DNA from: GCA-003244245 sp049673305
GTDB lineage: Bacteria > Actinomycetota > Actinomycetes > Mycobacteriales > Pseudonocardiaceae
Reading direction: 5' to 3'
Length of the DNA stretch: 64,000 nucleotides
Assembly: GCA_049673305.1 (NCBI GenBank)
Contig: JBATXM010000260.1
Coordinates: 1 to 64,000, forward strand
Made by a program: the position numbers and the translations under genes
In this document: one piece after another, positions 33,618-42,764 of the stretch
Layout: the number at the start of each line of letters is the position of its first letter
How positions within the stretch are numbered: position 1 is the stretch's first letter
Notes under the pieces: model-generated
Told to the model about the DNA's origin: nothing
Database searches by the model: none
Seen by the model: the letters and a program-made list of their open reading frames with translations, nothing else

Positions 33618-33899
33618 CCGTTGCCGAGCTCGACGGCCACGATGACGTGCACAAAGGAGCCGAACGCTCGTCGGCACAAGCACGGTGCGACACCGCTGTG
33701 GTCTGGGTCGCACTTTAGTGACCCTTGGGCATACCCTTAAGATACCCCCAGATCGCTCACACGTGTCCCACGGTAGATCCGCGTCGACCCACCCCGAGCA
33801 CGTACGCTCACCTATGGATCGGGCGCGGGCAACTTGGAGTGCATACCGTGCCTTGCGTGGTCGAGTGCCGGCTGGCAGAGCCGGGGGACAAGGAGTGAT

Positions 33900-34283
33900 G
33901 TGTCAGCCTCTGATCATGCACGAGCGCTTGCACTGACTGCGGCGAACGCGGCGGTGGGTAAGAAAGCGCACAATGTCACCCTGCTCGACGTGTCCGACCA
34001 GCTGGTGATAACAGACTGTTTCGTCATTGCCTCGGCGCCCAACGAGCGCCAGGTCCAGGCCATCGTGGACGCCGTCGAGGAGGAGATGGCGGCCGCTGGA
34101 AGCAAGCCGGTTCGCCGCGAAGGCGCCCGTGAGGGGCGCTGGGTGCTGCTGGATTTCGTCGACGTTGTCGTGCATGTACAGCATGCCGAGGAGCGTTCTT
34201 TTTACGGCCTTGAGCGACTGTGGAAGGACTGCCCGACGATCCCGTTCGACGCTGACGCCGCCGAGGTGGAAGAACCGGGGTGA
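33900..34283 (+). CDS. rsfS: Ribosome silencing factor RsfS
   Basis: 127 residues from GTG 33900, set by AAGGAG at 33890-33895; the open frame upstream is not family-like. Motifs: KAHNVTLLDVSDQLVITDCFVIASAPNERQVQAIVDAVEEEM, REGAREGRWVLLDFVDVVVHV, EERSFYGLERLWKDCP. RsfS binds L14 on the 50S subunit and blocks subunit joining in starvation. nadD, the usual upstream neighbour, is absent here. It overlaps the phosphatase gene by 4 nt (GTGA). Confidence 0.95.
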   Translation: MSASDHARALALTAANAAVGKKAHNVTLLDVSDQLVITDCFVIASAPNERQVQAIVDAVEEEMAAAGSKPVRREGAREGRWVLLDFVDVVVHVQHAEERSFYGLERLWKDCPTIPFDADAAEVEEPG

Positions 34284-34885
34284 CCCTGAAGTGGCTCGTG
34301 CTCTGGCGACACGGCCAGAGCGACTACAACGCGGCGCAGCAGATGCAGGGCCAGCTTGACTCGCAGTTGACCGCAACTGGTCTCGACCAGGCTCGCCGGG
34401 CGGCCCGTTCGCTCGCGGAGCTAAAGCCGGAAGTCCTCATCGCCTCTGACCTGTCCCGCGCTGGGGACACCGCTGCAGCGCTTGCCGCCGAGACTGGGAT
34501 GCCGCTGTTGATCGACAAGCGGCTTCGGGAAACTCATCTCGGGGCATGGCAGGGCCTGACTCACGCTGAGGTGGAGACGCTCTGCCCGGGTGGCATCCTG
34601 ACCTGGCGAGCCAACCCAAAATGCGCCCCACCAGGTGGCGAGACCAAGGTAGAAGTGGCCGGACGGGCGGCGCATGTGGTCGCCGAGCTCGACGCGGCCG
34701 GGCACAGTAGCGCGGTGCTGTGCACTCACGGCGGGCTGATCGCCGGCCTGACGCCGCTGCTGCTCGGTGTGCCGGTATCAGGCTGGCCGGTATTCGGCGG
34801 GATCAATAACTGCCACTGGACGGTGCTTGTCCGCCGCGGTTCTGACTGGCAGCTGTTCTCTTATAACACTGCCGCTCCCCTGTGA
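34280..34885 (+). CDS. gpgP: Histidine phosphatase, probable glucosyl-3-phosphoglycerate phosphatase
   Basis: 201 residues from GTG 34280. The phosphoglycerate-mutase-like motif LWRHGQSDYNAAQQMQGQLD carries the phospho-accepting His11. LRETHLGAWQG and LCTHGGLIAGL supply the other catalytic residues. The order rsfS-phosphatase is conserved in actinobacteria, where the mycobacterial homologue (annotated as a phosphoglycerate mutase) was shown to be glucosyl-3-phosphoglycerate phosphatase. The family is certain; the exact substrate is inferred from synteny. Confidence 0.82.
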   Translation: MTLKWLVLWRHGQSDYNAAQQMQGQLDSQLTATGLDQARRAARSLAELKPEVLIASDLSRAGDTAAALAAETGMPLLIDKRLRETHLGAWQGLTHAEVETLCPGGILTWRANPKCAPPGGETKVEVAGRAAHVVAELDAAGHSSAVLCTHGGLIAGLTPLLLGVPVSGWPVFGGINNCHWTVLVRRGSDWQLFSYNTAAPL

Positions 34886-35054
34886 GCGACGTCTCCACTG
34901 AACTCGTTGCAACCGCTCAGTTTCGCACGAACACCGGACACTCAATGCGACGCGGGCGCGGAGAACCCCGGCTTATCCCCACCCACCCCCGTTGTCCACA
35001 GCCGAGATGCTCGGCCATCGAGGTGAGCGGGGACATTGCCTTAGCGTCGCCCCC

Positions 35055-35918
35055 ATGGCCCTGCTTCCCAACTTCCCGTCCTTCGACACCGGTGGACCGC
35101 AGCGGGTCCGAACCCGGCTTGTGGCCCTGGGCGGTGCTCCTGACCCGCCGCCGGATCCCGGTGATCCAGACGCCGGGCACGCGGGCACCATCGACGCCAT
35201 GCCGGGCGGGCCGCGGCAGATCCACCCGGGTGATGCGGACGACGTACCCCGCACATCGCGAGGAGGCCGGCTGATTCAGCATTGGGTGCCCGGACCGCTG
35301 CGGGACGCTCGATGGGAACCTGGACGGCCGGGAGCCCTGATTCTGTCGTTGGTTGCGGCTCTGGCTGCGTTGGTGGCCGCGGTGGGGGTGTGGCGGGAGC
35401 GCCCCGTGCCCGAGCCAGCCCCGGCCCTGCCGCTGGTCGCCGCCACCGCTGCGCGGGCTTCGTCGGTGCCGCCACCGCCCGGCACAGCTCATGAGGTAGT
35501 GGTCAGTGTGGTCGGCCGGGTGGCCCGGCCTGGTCTGATTCGGCTACCCGACGGCACCCGGGTGGCTGACGCGCTGGCTGCGGTGGGCGGCGCGCTGCCC
35601 GGCACCGACCTGATGGGGCTCAACATTGCCCGACGGTTGTCCGACGGCGAGCAACTTTTGGTCGGTGTGGCACCACCGCCCGAGCAGCCGGCCGGCAACG
35701 TGGCATCAGGTGCATCCGGAGCGTCTCGGACGGTCGATCTCAACGCGGCTACTCTCGAGCAGCTTGAAGGGCTACCCGATGTCGGTAAGGTGACCGCCCA
35801 GCGGATTCTCGATTGGCGCGCCGCGCACGGACGCTTTACGTCGGTGGAGCAGCTCCGCGAAATAAGCGGTATCGGACAGGCGCGGTTGGCCCATCTCAGG
35901 GGCCTGGTGCGGGTGTGA
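35055..35918 (+). CDS. comEA: ComEA-type DNA-binding protein
   Basis: 287 residues from ATG 35055; a TTG at 34992 is an alternative start, and the true start is uncertain. A long polar N-terminus is followed by one membrane helix (GALILSLVAALAALVAAVGVW), a Pro-rich linker, an SLBB-like domain (VVVSVVGRVARPGLIRLPDGTRVADAL), then tandem HhH motifs (VDLNAATLEQLEGLPDVGKV, LREISGIGQARLAHLRGLV). ComEA binds incoming double-stranded DNA and hands it to ComEC. It is followed 34 nt later by comEC. Confidence 0.9.
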   Translation: MALLPNFPSFDTGGPQRVRTRLVALGGAPDPPPDPGDPDAGHAGTIDAMPGGPRQIHPGDADDVPRTSRGGRLIQHWVPGPLRDARWEPGRPGALILSLVAALAALVAAVGVWRERPVPEPAPALPLVAATAARASSVPPPPGTAHEVVVSVVGRVARPGLIRLPDGTRVADALAAVGGALPGTDLMGLNIARRLSDGEQLLVGVAPPPEQPAGNVASGASGASRTVDLNAATLEQLEGLPDVGKVTAQRILDWRAAHGRFTSVEQLREISGIGQARLAHLRGLVRV

Positions 35919-35952
35919 CCGCTGGCGCGCTCGTTCCCGTGGCGGCGGCGCG

Positions 35953-38313
35953 ATGACCGCCGAGGACGCAACGCAGCATGACCTGCGCCTGGTGCCTGCT
36001 GCTCTCGTCGGCTGGGTTGTGGTGCTCTCCGGGCTGTATCTCGGGGCCTTGGTCGCTGCCGCGTTGGGCGCGGCGGGACTGCTGGTTGCTGGGGCTGCCG
36101 CGCTGCGCGGCCGTTCGGCGGTAGTTCTCGCGGTGGGCGGGGTGGCCGCCGCTTTGGCACTCGTGGTCGGTACGCAGGCCTGGCAGGTTGAGCACCATCC
36201 GGTGCGGGTGGCAGCCGAGCACGGTTCGGTGGCGACCGTGGTGGTGCACTTGAGTGATGACCCGAAGGCGGCCGCCTCCCCGAACTACGGTGGCCAGCAA
36301 CCGCACCCCCAGCGGGTGGTGGTACACGCGGAACTTGAGGCTGCGCAAGTAGCTGGGCACCAGTGGCGGACCGGAGGTCGGATGGTTCTTCTGGCACCGG
36401 CCCAGGGTTGGACTGGGCTGCTGCCCGGTCAGCAAGTGCGGGCCACTGGGCGGCTCGCCGCAGCTGACCGATCCGACCTGACGGTGGCCTTGCTGCGGGT
36501 GCGAGGGGGAGCGGAGGTGCTGTCGGCGCCCACTGCGGTCCAACGGGTTGCCGAGCGGCTTCGGTCTGGGCTGCGGCGGACGGCCGGGGTCCTCGATCCT
36601 GAGTCAGCCGGACTGCTACCCGGACTGGTAGTAGGCGATATCTCGGCGATGGTGCCTACTGTCGACGCGGAATTCCGCGTCGCCGGGCTTACTCACCTCA
36701 TCGCGGTGTCCGGTGAGAATGTGGCGATCTTGTGTGGGGCCGTCCTAGGGCTGGCCCGGCTCGCCCGGCTGGGACCACGGACCTCGGTGATGGTGACCGG
36801 GCTGGCCCTGGTCGGGTTCGTGGTGCTGTGCCGACCATCACCGAGCGTACTGCGCGCCGCGGTGATGGGCGCCGTCATGCTGCTGGCCCTGGTGCTCGGC
36901 CGCCACCGCTCGGCGATTCCCGCGCTGTGCACCGCGATCCTCGTGCTGCTGCTGGTCGATCCGGCGCTCGGAGGTGACCCAGGGTTCACGCTATCCGTGC
37001 TGGCTACTGGTGCGCTGGTGCTACTCGCCCCGGGTTGGGCAGCGGCGTTGCGCCGTCATGGGGTGCCACCGGGAATCGCCGAGGCACTCGCGGTGCCCGC
37101 CGCCGCCCACGTGGTCACCGCGCCGGTGGTGGCGGGCCTGTCTGGCCAGGTGAGCCTGGTGGCGGTGCTGACCAACCTGCTGGCCACCCCGGCGGTGGCG
37201 CCGGCGACAGTGCTTGGGGTACTCGCTGCGGTGCTCGGTGCGTGGTACCCCGGTGCCGCCGTTGTCGTGGTGCACCTAGCCGGGCCGGCGGTGGGCTGGC
37301 TTGTGGGTGTCGGTCACCAGGGGGCCGCGATCCCCGACGGCGTGGTGCAGTGGCCAGCAGGGGCCTTTGGCGCGCTCCTGCTGGCCTTGATCGTCGTGGT
37401 CGTGCTGTTCGCGATGCGGGCGCACCGGCTGCGGGTTCTCGCGGCGGCCGGGTTGGTCGGCGCCCTGCTGGTGCTCGTGCCGACGAGGTTCGTGTCGCCA
37501 GGCTGGCCAGCGACCGGCTGGGCCATGGTGGCCTGCGACGTCGGCCAAGGTGACGCTCTGGTGCTGGCCACCGCTGAGCCCGGTCGGGCGGTGCTCGTCG
37601 ACACGGGACCCGACCCGGGGCCAATATCGGCCTGCCTTGACCGCCTCGGCGTCCGGCGGCTCGCGTTAGTCGTGCTCAGCCACCTGCATGCCGACCACAT
37701 CGGCGGGCTAGCCGGCGCGCTTCGGGGACGGGCTGTCAGCGCCGTCGCGCTCGGCTCCGGACATAGCCCCTCATGGGCATTTGCCCAGGTTCTGCGGACC
37801 GCAGCGTTGGCCCGGGTGCCGGTGGTCGCGTTGACTGCGGGGCAGCGGCTGTCCTGGCCTGGTTTGGCCCTTGATGTGCTGGCCCCGCTGCGGGACCCAC
37901 CGCCGATCGCGGATCACCAGGCCGAGATCAACGGCACTGTGGTGAACAACACTTCGGTTGTGCTCGGGGCGAGCACAACCGCTGGTCGGGTGCTGCTCAC
38001 CGGAGACGTGGAACTAGAGGCTCAGGCGGACCTGCTGGCCACCGGGACCGACCTGCGGGCTGATGTGCTCAAGGTTCCACACCATGGCTCGCGCTACGAC
38101 ACTGAGGAGTTTCTTGCTGCGGTGCGACCGCGAGTGGCGATCGTCAGTGTGGGAGCGCACAACAGTTACGGCCAGCCCAGCCAGCACGTGCTCGATACGC
38201 TCACCGAGGCAGGAGCAGAGGTAATGCGCACGGACCTGAAGGGAGATATCGCGGTGGTGGGTGGCCCCAAGCTCCAGGTGGTTGCCCGTGGAGCCATGGT
38301 GCGAACGCCCTAA
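35953..38313 (+). CDS. comEC: ComEC/Rec2-type DNA uptake channel protein
   Basis: 786 residues. An N-terminal helix pair and OB-like DUF4131 region, then the competence domain (about 210-490: HLIAVSGENVAILCGAVLGL, RPSPSVLRAAVMGAVML) with multiple membrane helices. The C-terminal metallo-beta-lactamase domain has H577-L-H-A-D-H582 (LSHLHADHIGG), LLTGDVE and VLKVPHHGS, so its nuclease-like site is intact. It would pass single-stranded DNA into the cytosol. It overlaps the next, convergent gene by 4 nt. Confidence 0.94.
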   Translation: MTAEDATQHDLRLVPAALVGWVVVLSGLYLGALVAAALGAAGLLVAGAAALRGRSAVVLAVGGVAAALALVVGTQAWQVEHHPVRVAAEHGSVATVVVHLSDDPKAAASPNYGGQQPHPQRVVVHAELEAAQVAGHQWRTGGRMVLLAPAQGWTGLLPGQQVRATGRLAAADRSDLTVALLRVRGGAEVLSAPTAVQRVAERLRSGLRRTAGVLDPESAGLLPGLVVGDISAMVPTVDAEFRVAGLTHLIAVSGENVAILCGAVLGLARLARLGPRTSVMVTGLALVGFVVLCRPSPSVLRAAVMGAVMLLALVLGRHRSAIPALCTAILVLLLVDPALGGDPGFTLSVLATGALVLLAPGWAAALRRHGVPPGIAEALAVPAAAHVVTAPVVAGLSGQVSLVAVLTNLLATPAVAPATVLGVLAAVLGAWYPGAAVVVVHLAGPAVGWLVGVGHQGAAIPDGVVQWPAGAFGALLLALIVVVVLFAMRAHRLRVLAAAGLVGALLVLVPTRFVSPGWPATGWAMVACDVGQGDALVLATAEPGRAVLVDTGPDPGPISACLDRLGVRRLALVVLSHLHADHIGGLAGALRGRAVSAVALGSGHSPSWAFAQVLRTAALARVPVVALTAGQRLSWPGLALDVLAPLRDPPPIADHQAEINGTVVNNTSVVLGASTTAGRVLLTGDVELEAQADLLATGTDLRADVLKVPHHGSRYDTEEFLAAVRPRVAIVSVGAHNSYGQPSQHVLDTLTEAGAEVMRTDLKGDIAVVGGPKLQVVARGAMVRTP

Positions 38314-38879
38314 GCTAAGGGCGCCGGCTCCTTGGTGATATGAAAAACGCTGCTCAGCAGTCCATTGGAAGATCGACTCCGTTGGGAATCGGCGGTCTGT
38401 GGGGCAGCTCCACCGAATCCGGCGTTGCCCGTGGTCGCACCATCGGTGTCATGTCGAAGCGCCGTGGGTCCCGCTGCGGAAGTTGCGGAGGTGGCTGGTT
38501 TGCCTGAGGTGGCTGCGGGGGAGGCCGTCGAAGCCGGGGCGACTTGCTGCGGCGCCTGCTGTACCGGCGCCCGTCGCACTGGGAGATCCCCGAGGGGCGA
38601 GCCCCACTGTGGGGCCGCGCCTGGTGTCCACGGAGCGGCCTGGCCTGGGCCTGAGAGCGCAGCTGTGGAGCTCGCTGCGGGCAGCTGCGCTGGTTGCGCA
38701 ACGGTCGGGCCGGCCGACGACTTGGTGATCGATCCCGCCTCATCCCCGGTTAGCAGCGGCGTGCCCCCGTGCGCAACGGTGGCGGAAAGCGTCACGGCAG
38801 ATCCAGCGAACAGCGCTCCCAGGATGCGCGCCGTCGGCCTCCACGAGCTGGGCGACGCGAACGAATAGCTGGCGGCCAT
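38310..38879 (-). CDS. Secreted Ala/Pro/Ser/Gln-rich hypothetical protein
   Basis: 189 residues. An N-terminal hydrophobic stretch (ILGALFAGSAVTLSATVAHG) is a likely signal peptide. The remainder is low-complexity, rich in Ala, Pro, Ser, Thr and Gln (RRAPVQQAPQQVAPASTASPAATSG) with no recognised domain. It ends with SSVFHITKEPAPLA. It may be a cell-wall-associated or intrinsically disordered surface protein. It converges on comEC with overlapping stops and stands alone. Function unknown. Confidence 0.65.
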   Translation of the reverse strand: MAASYSFASPSSWRPTARILGALFAGSAVTLSATVAHGGTPLLTGDEAGSITKSSAGPTVAQPAQLPAASSTAALSGPGQAAPWTPGAAPQWGSPLGDLPVRRAPVQQAPQQVAPASTASPAATSGKPATSATSAAGPTALRHDTDGATTGNAGFGGAAPQTADSQRSRSSNGLLSSVFHITKEPAPLA

Positions 38880-39014
38880 CGGTCAAGCACGCTCTCTTTC
38901 GCGATTCACGGACCGGGCCGTGCTGGCCCGTCACCATATGACGTGCAGACTGTACCGTGAGTTACCGACGATTGGGGGGACATCCACCCGAGATCTGCGA
39001 GCAATGCTGCCAGA

Positions 39015-40277
39015 TCAGTTTCTGAGGGCCTCGCGGACGGCCTTGGCGTTCGGCGCCACGGTGACTCGTGGTCTCAGGTGGTCCTCCACAGCGTCCAAGG
39101 TCTTGAGCCCATCGCCGGTGATGAGCAGGACGGTTTCAGCGTCGGGGTCCAGCCGGCCGTACTCGACGAGCTTCTTCGCGCAGGCCACCGTCACCCCCCC
39201 CGCCGTCTCCGCGAAGATCCCTTCAGTCCGGGCCAGCAGCCGGATACCCTCGACCACTTCAGCGTCGGTGACGTCCTCGATAGCGCCGTTGGTGCGGCGG
39301 ACGGCATCCAACACATAGGGGCCGTCGGCGGGTGCACCGATTGCCAGCGAGCGAGCGATGGTGTCCGGTCGGACTGGGATGATCACATCACGGCCGGCTT
39401 TGAAGGCTGCTGATACCGGTGAACAGCCGGTAGCCTGAGCCCCGAACACCCGGTACGACGAGGGCTGCACCAAGCCCAGTTCGCTGAGTTCGCGAAACCC
39501 CTTATCTACCTTGGTCAACTGCGAGCCGGACGCGATCGGCACGACGACCTGGTCGGGCAGCCGCCAACCGAGCTGCTCGGCGACCTCGTAAGCCAGCGTC
39601 TTGGAGCCCTCGGCGTAGTAGGGCCGGACGTTGACGTTGACGAATGCCCAGTCCTCGTGTTCTGCGGCGAGCTCGGTCGCCAGCCGGTTGACGTCGTCGT
39701 AGGTGCCATCAACCGCGATCATCGTACCGTCGTAGACCGCTGTGGTGAGCACCTTGGCTCGTTCCAACGAGGAGGGGATGAGCACCACCGATGCCCAGCC
39801 AGCGCGGGCGGCGGCGGCGGCTACCGCGTTCGCGAGGTTGCCAGTCGATGGGCAGGCAAGGACGCGAAAACCGAGCTGTCGAGCGGCGGCCAGCGCGACC
39901 GCCACCACCCGGTCCTTGAAGGAGTGCGTCGGGTTGCCGGTGTCGTCTTTGACCCACAACCGGCGGATTCCCAGCTCTTTGCCGAGTCGGTCGACGCGGA
40001 CCAGCCGGGTCAGGCCAGGCTGGGTGTTCGGCTGTTCGTCGACGTTATCGGGCACTGGCAGCAGCCTGCGATAGCGCCAGATCGATGACGGTCCCGATTC
40101 GATGTCCGCACGGGTAACGCGCCCGAAGTCGTAGCTAACCTCCAGCGGCCCGAAGCACTCGGCGCAAGCGAACTCCGCGGCCAGTGGCGTGCTGAAGCCA
40201 CATTCCCGACACACCAACTGGCGGGCAGGTCCCAGGTCTAGGTCAGAGGTGGTCCTGGTGTTGATCGTGCCAGTCAT
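39015..40277 (-). CDS. thrC: Threonine synthase, zinc-ribbon type
   Basis: 420 residues. The N-terminal zinc ribbon is C23-x2-C26 and C38-x2-C41 (LVCRECGF, FACAECFG). It is a PLP fold type II enzyme with K121 in NPTHSFKDR, and STGNLANAVAAAAARAG and ITGDGLKT motifs. It would convert O-phosphohomoserine to threonine. The ribbon-bearing form differs from the shorter ThrC of the hom-thrC-thrB operon found in many actinobacteria. It is preceded by a SAM-I riboswitch, so its expression follows methionine/SAM status. A role at the threonine/methionine branch, or in homocysteine synthesis, is therefore possible. Confidence 0.87.
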   Translation of the reverse strand: MTGTINTRTTSDLDLGPARQLVCRECGFSTPLAAEFACAECFGPLEVSYDFGRVTRADIESGPSSIWRYRRLLPVPDNVDEQPNTQPGLTRLVRVDRLGKELGIRRLWVKDDTGNPTHSFKDRVVAVALAAARQLGFRVLACPSTGNLANAVAAAAARAGWASVVLIPSSLERAKVLTTAVYDGTMIAVDGTYDDVNRLATELAAEHEDWAFVNVNVRPYYAEGSKTLAYEVAEQLGWRLPDQVVVPIASGSQLTKVDKGFRELSELGLVQPSSYRVFGAQATGCSPVSAAFKAGRDVIIPVRPDTIARSLAIGAPADGPYVLDAVRRTNGAIEDVTDAEVVEGIRLLARTEGIFAETAGGVTVACAKKLVEYGRLDPDAETVLLITGDGLKTLDAVEDHLRPRVTVAPNAKAVREALRN

Positions 40278-40291
40278 CGCGAGATCCTCTC

Positions 40292-40426
40292 CTCATCTCT
40301 CCCGCACGGCGGGTCGGAATTGGCACCGTGATCGCAAGCGGCCTCGCGGCATGTGAGGACATGCGCGTCAGCTAGCGTCGGTTGCCGGGGCTTCGTCGGG
40401 CCGATCCCTCTGCCCCTCTGGATGAG
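40292..40426 (-). promoter_or_regulatory. SAM-I (S-box) riboswitch upstream of thrC
   Basis: On the reverse strand the leader contains the S-box core: CCAGAGGGGCAGAGGGA, then TCGGCCCGACGAAGCCCC, GGCAACC, a variable P3 arm, and GGTGCCAATTCC. The outer P1 stem is CTCATC (40426-40421) with GATGAG (40297-40292). The thrC ribosome site GAGGAGAGG (40294-40286) begins inside the 3' strand of P1, eight bases before ATG 40277. Ligand-stabilised P1 could mask part of it directly, so control may be translational. No T-tract terminator is seen. Confidence 0.93.
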
Positions 40427-40527
40427 CTGTATTGAGTTGTGGTCTTCACCGTACGTCAGTCGGTACCGACCACTCAACCGAGTCCACGATGCGGGAGCCC
40501 GCGATCGGGTCGCCGCCTGATGCGAGG

Positions 40528-41505
40528 ATGGGCGGCGTGAAGTCCCTGACGGCCCCGTCCGCGCCGGTGCACCTGATCCTCGGTGAGGAGGAACTGCTGA
40601 TCGAACGGGCCGTGCAGGCCGTCGTCGATGCGGTGCGGCGAGCTGACCCGCAGACCGAGGTGCGTCGACTGCGCGCCACCGATCTGGTTCCCGGTGAGCT
40701 CGACGAGCTGGTCAGCCCTTCGCTGTTCGCCCAGGCCCGGGTGGTGGTACTGGGCGCTGCCCATGAGGCGGGCAAGGACATCGCCGCGGCGGTCCTGGAT
40801 CATGCGCGCAACCCATCCGAGGGGATCATCCTTGTCGTCGTGCACGCGGGAGGCGCGCGTGGTAAGGCCCTGGCCGAGGGGATACGCGCGGCCGGTGCTG
40901 CGGTCAGCGACTGTCCCCGGATCACCCGCTTCGAGGAGCGGGCCGGCTTCGTGCGGGATGAGGTCCATCGGGCCGGTGGACGGATCAGCGCAGGCGCTGT
41001 CACCGCCCTGCTGGATGCCATTGGATCCGACCTGCGTGAACTCGCCTCGACTGCGGCCCAGCTGACCGCCGACACCGGCGGTTCAGTGGACGAGGCCGCA
41101 GTGCGTCAGTACCACCGGGGCCGCGCCGAGGTCACCGGATTCTCGGTCGCGGAGAAGGCGATGCTCGGGGATCGCGCCGGTGCGCTGGAGACGCTGCGCT
41201 GGGCGATGCAGCTGGGCGTGCCGCACGTCCTGGTCGCCGACGCGCTGGCAGACGCTGTTCGCACGGTCGCCCGGGTGAGTGCCTCGGGCGGCGGTGACCC
41301 GTATCGGCTGGCCAGCGCACTGGGCATGCCACCGTGGAAGGTGAAGAAGGCGATGGCGCAGTCCCGCGGCTGGGGGCGTGCGGGGTTGGCCGAGGCCATC
41401 CAGCTGGTCGCGGCCGTTAACGCCGACGTCAAGGGAGTCGCCGCGGATGCCGATTACGCACTGGAACGCGCCGTGCTCGCGTTGTGCGCAGCACGGCGCC
41501 GTTGA
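40528..41505 (+). CDS. holA: DNA polymerase III subunit delta HolA
   Basis: 325 residues from ATG 40528 (MGGVKSLTAPSAPVHLILGEEELLIERA); a GTG at 40537 is also possible. The open frame upstream lies in the promoter region of the riboswitch. The N-terminal domain resembles an AAA+ module (HLILGEEELLIERAV, FAQARVVVLGAA); the C-terminal collar domain has the LASALGMPPWKVKKAMAQSRGWG segment. It is the clamp-loader delta subunit that opens the sliding clamp. comEA-comEC-holA-rpsT is a conserved order. Here thrC and an MFS gene are interposed. Its 3' end overlaps the convergent MFS gene by 52 nt. Confidence 0.93.
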   Translation: MGGVKSLTAPSAPVHLILGEEELLIERAVQAVVDAVRRADPQTEVRRLRATDLVPGELDELVSPSLFAQARVVVLGAAHEAGKDIAAAVLDHARNPSEGIILVVVHAGGARGKALAEGIRAAGAAVSDCPRITRFEERAGFVRDEVHRAGGRISAGAVTALLDAIGSDLRELASTAAQLTADTGGSVDEAAVRQYHRGRAEVTGFSVAEKAMLGDRAGALETLRWAMQLGVPHVLVADALADAVRTVARVSASGGGDPYRLASALGMPPWKVKKAMAQSRGWGRAGLAEAIQLVAAVNADVKGVAADADYALERAVLALCAARRR

Positions 41506-42764
41506 GCGTTACTGCTGGTTCTCGAGGTAGCTGATCTCCACCGCCCCTGCCCGCCGAGCGCGGCCATGGCCGCGAGTGTGGCCATGGCGACACCACCGAC
41601 CGTGAACACGAGAGTGGGTCCACCGCGGTCACTCAACCAGCCGGCTAGCAGCCCGCTCAGCGGTGCGGTGCCGATCCAGCTGTATGAATAGAGCGAGAGC
41701 ATTCGGGTGCGAATCGGCTCGGGCATGCGAAGCCGCAGCGTCGCGCTGGCATTCGCTGTAAAGCATGAGAAGGCAGCGCCGATGCATACTAGAATTACCG
41801 CGCAACCGACGACTGTCTCCTGAAGCGCGAGTAGTAATTCGAGTGCTCCGAGAAGACCGCAAGCGCTAAGAAACACCGCGTGACTCACCCTGTCGAGAGT
41901 TGTCGCGTATAACGCGCCGACGAGCGCGCCCGCGCCGTAGCACGCGAAAAGAACTCCCAGGATCCCTGGGTTCCCGTGCAATGTGTTGTGCGCGATGAGG
42001 GGAAGTGTCACGTTGAAGCTGAGGCCGAGAGTTGCTACCACGAACACCAGAACTATGATCGGCATCATCTGCTGTGTTCTCCAGGTCAGGCGCAGCCCTT
42101 CGATCGTGCTTCGTAGGATTGCCCCAACCCGCATCTCACCCCCGGTTCGGGGCTCAGGTCGATGTAGCTCGTTTGTGCGCATCAGCAGCAGCCCGGCCAG
42201 CATGGTCATGAAGCCCAGAGCGTTCGCTAGGGAGCCCACCTTCAGCCCCACGCCAGCGATGGCCACGGCACCCAGTGCGGGGCCGAGCGTGTGGGTTATG
42301 TTGTACAGGTTGACGTTGAGCGCGATCGCGTGCGGTCGTTGATCCCGGCCCACCGTCTGGATGACGAACGCCTGTCGAGCTGGTGTGTCCACGACCATGG
42401 TCACACCCTGGATTGCGGCGATGATGTCAACCTCCCCCACGGTGAGGGAACCGCTGAACGTGAGTGTCGTCAAGATCCCAGCGCAGAGCATCATGATGGC
42501 CTGCGTCACAATGAGTGTTCGATGTTTGTCCAGAGGATCGCACATCGCTCCGCTGCAGAGTCCGAAGATCGCGTAAGGGGCGAACTGACAGGCGATGAGA
42601 ACCCCTAGGGCGCTGCCAGAATGGCTGACGTTGAGCACAAACCACATCTGCGCGACTCTTTGGATCCACGTAGCTGTCTGTGATATTAGTTGGCCGCCGA
42701 AGAAAAGGCGATAGTTCCGGTGCGATCGAGCACTTTCGAGCATGCTTCCGTAAACGGTTCGCAC
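41454..42764 (-). CDS. MFS transporter, EntS/MFS_3-like exporter
   Basis: 436 residues from GTG 42764, set by AAGGAA seven bases upstream. The in-frame ATG at 42959 would add an Arg/Pro-rich, non-membrane stretch. Start of the fold: SARSHRNYRLFFGGQLISQTATWIQRVAQMWFVLN, typical of the MFS_3 group. About twelve hydrophobic segments follow, with VDTPARQAFVIQTVG between helices, as in this family. It probably exports a small molecule such as a siderophore or drug. The gene has more A/T-rich codons than its neighbours, and its end overlaps holA by 52 nt, suggesting later insertion. Confidence 0.85.
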   Translation of the reverse strand: MRTVYGSMLESARSHRNYRLFFGGQLISQTATWIQRVAQMWFVLNVSHSGSALGVLIACQFAPYAIFGLCSGAMCDPLDKHRTLIVTQAIMMLCAGILTTLTFSGSLTVGEVDIIAAIQGVTMVVDTPARQAFVIQTVGRDQRPHAIALNVNLYNITHTLGPALGAVAIAGVGLKVGSLANALGFMTMLAGLLLMRTNELHRPEPRTGGEMRVGAILRSTIEGLRLTWRTQQMMPIIVLVFVVATLGLSFNVTLPLIAHNTLHGNPGILGVLFACYGAGALVGALYATTLDRVSHAVFLSACGLLGALELLLALQETVVGCAVILVCIGAAFSCFTANASATLRLRMPEPIRTRMLSLYSYSWIGTAPLSGLLAGWLSDRGGPTLVFTVGGVAMATLAAMAALGGQGRWRSATSRTSSNAQRRRAAHNASTARSSA

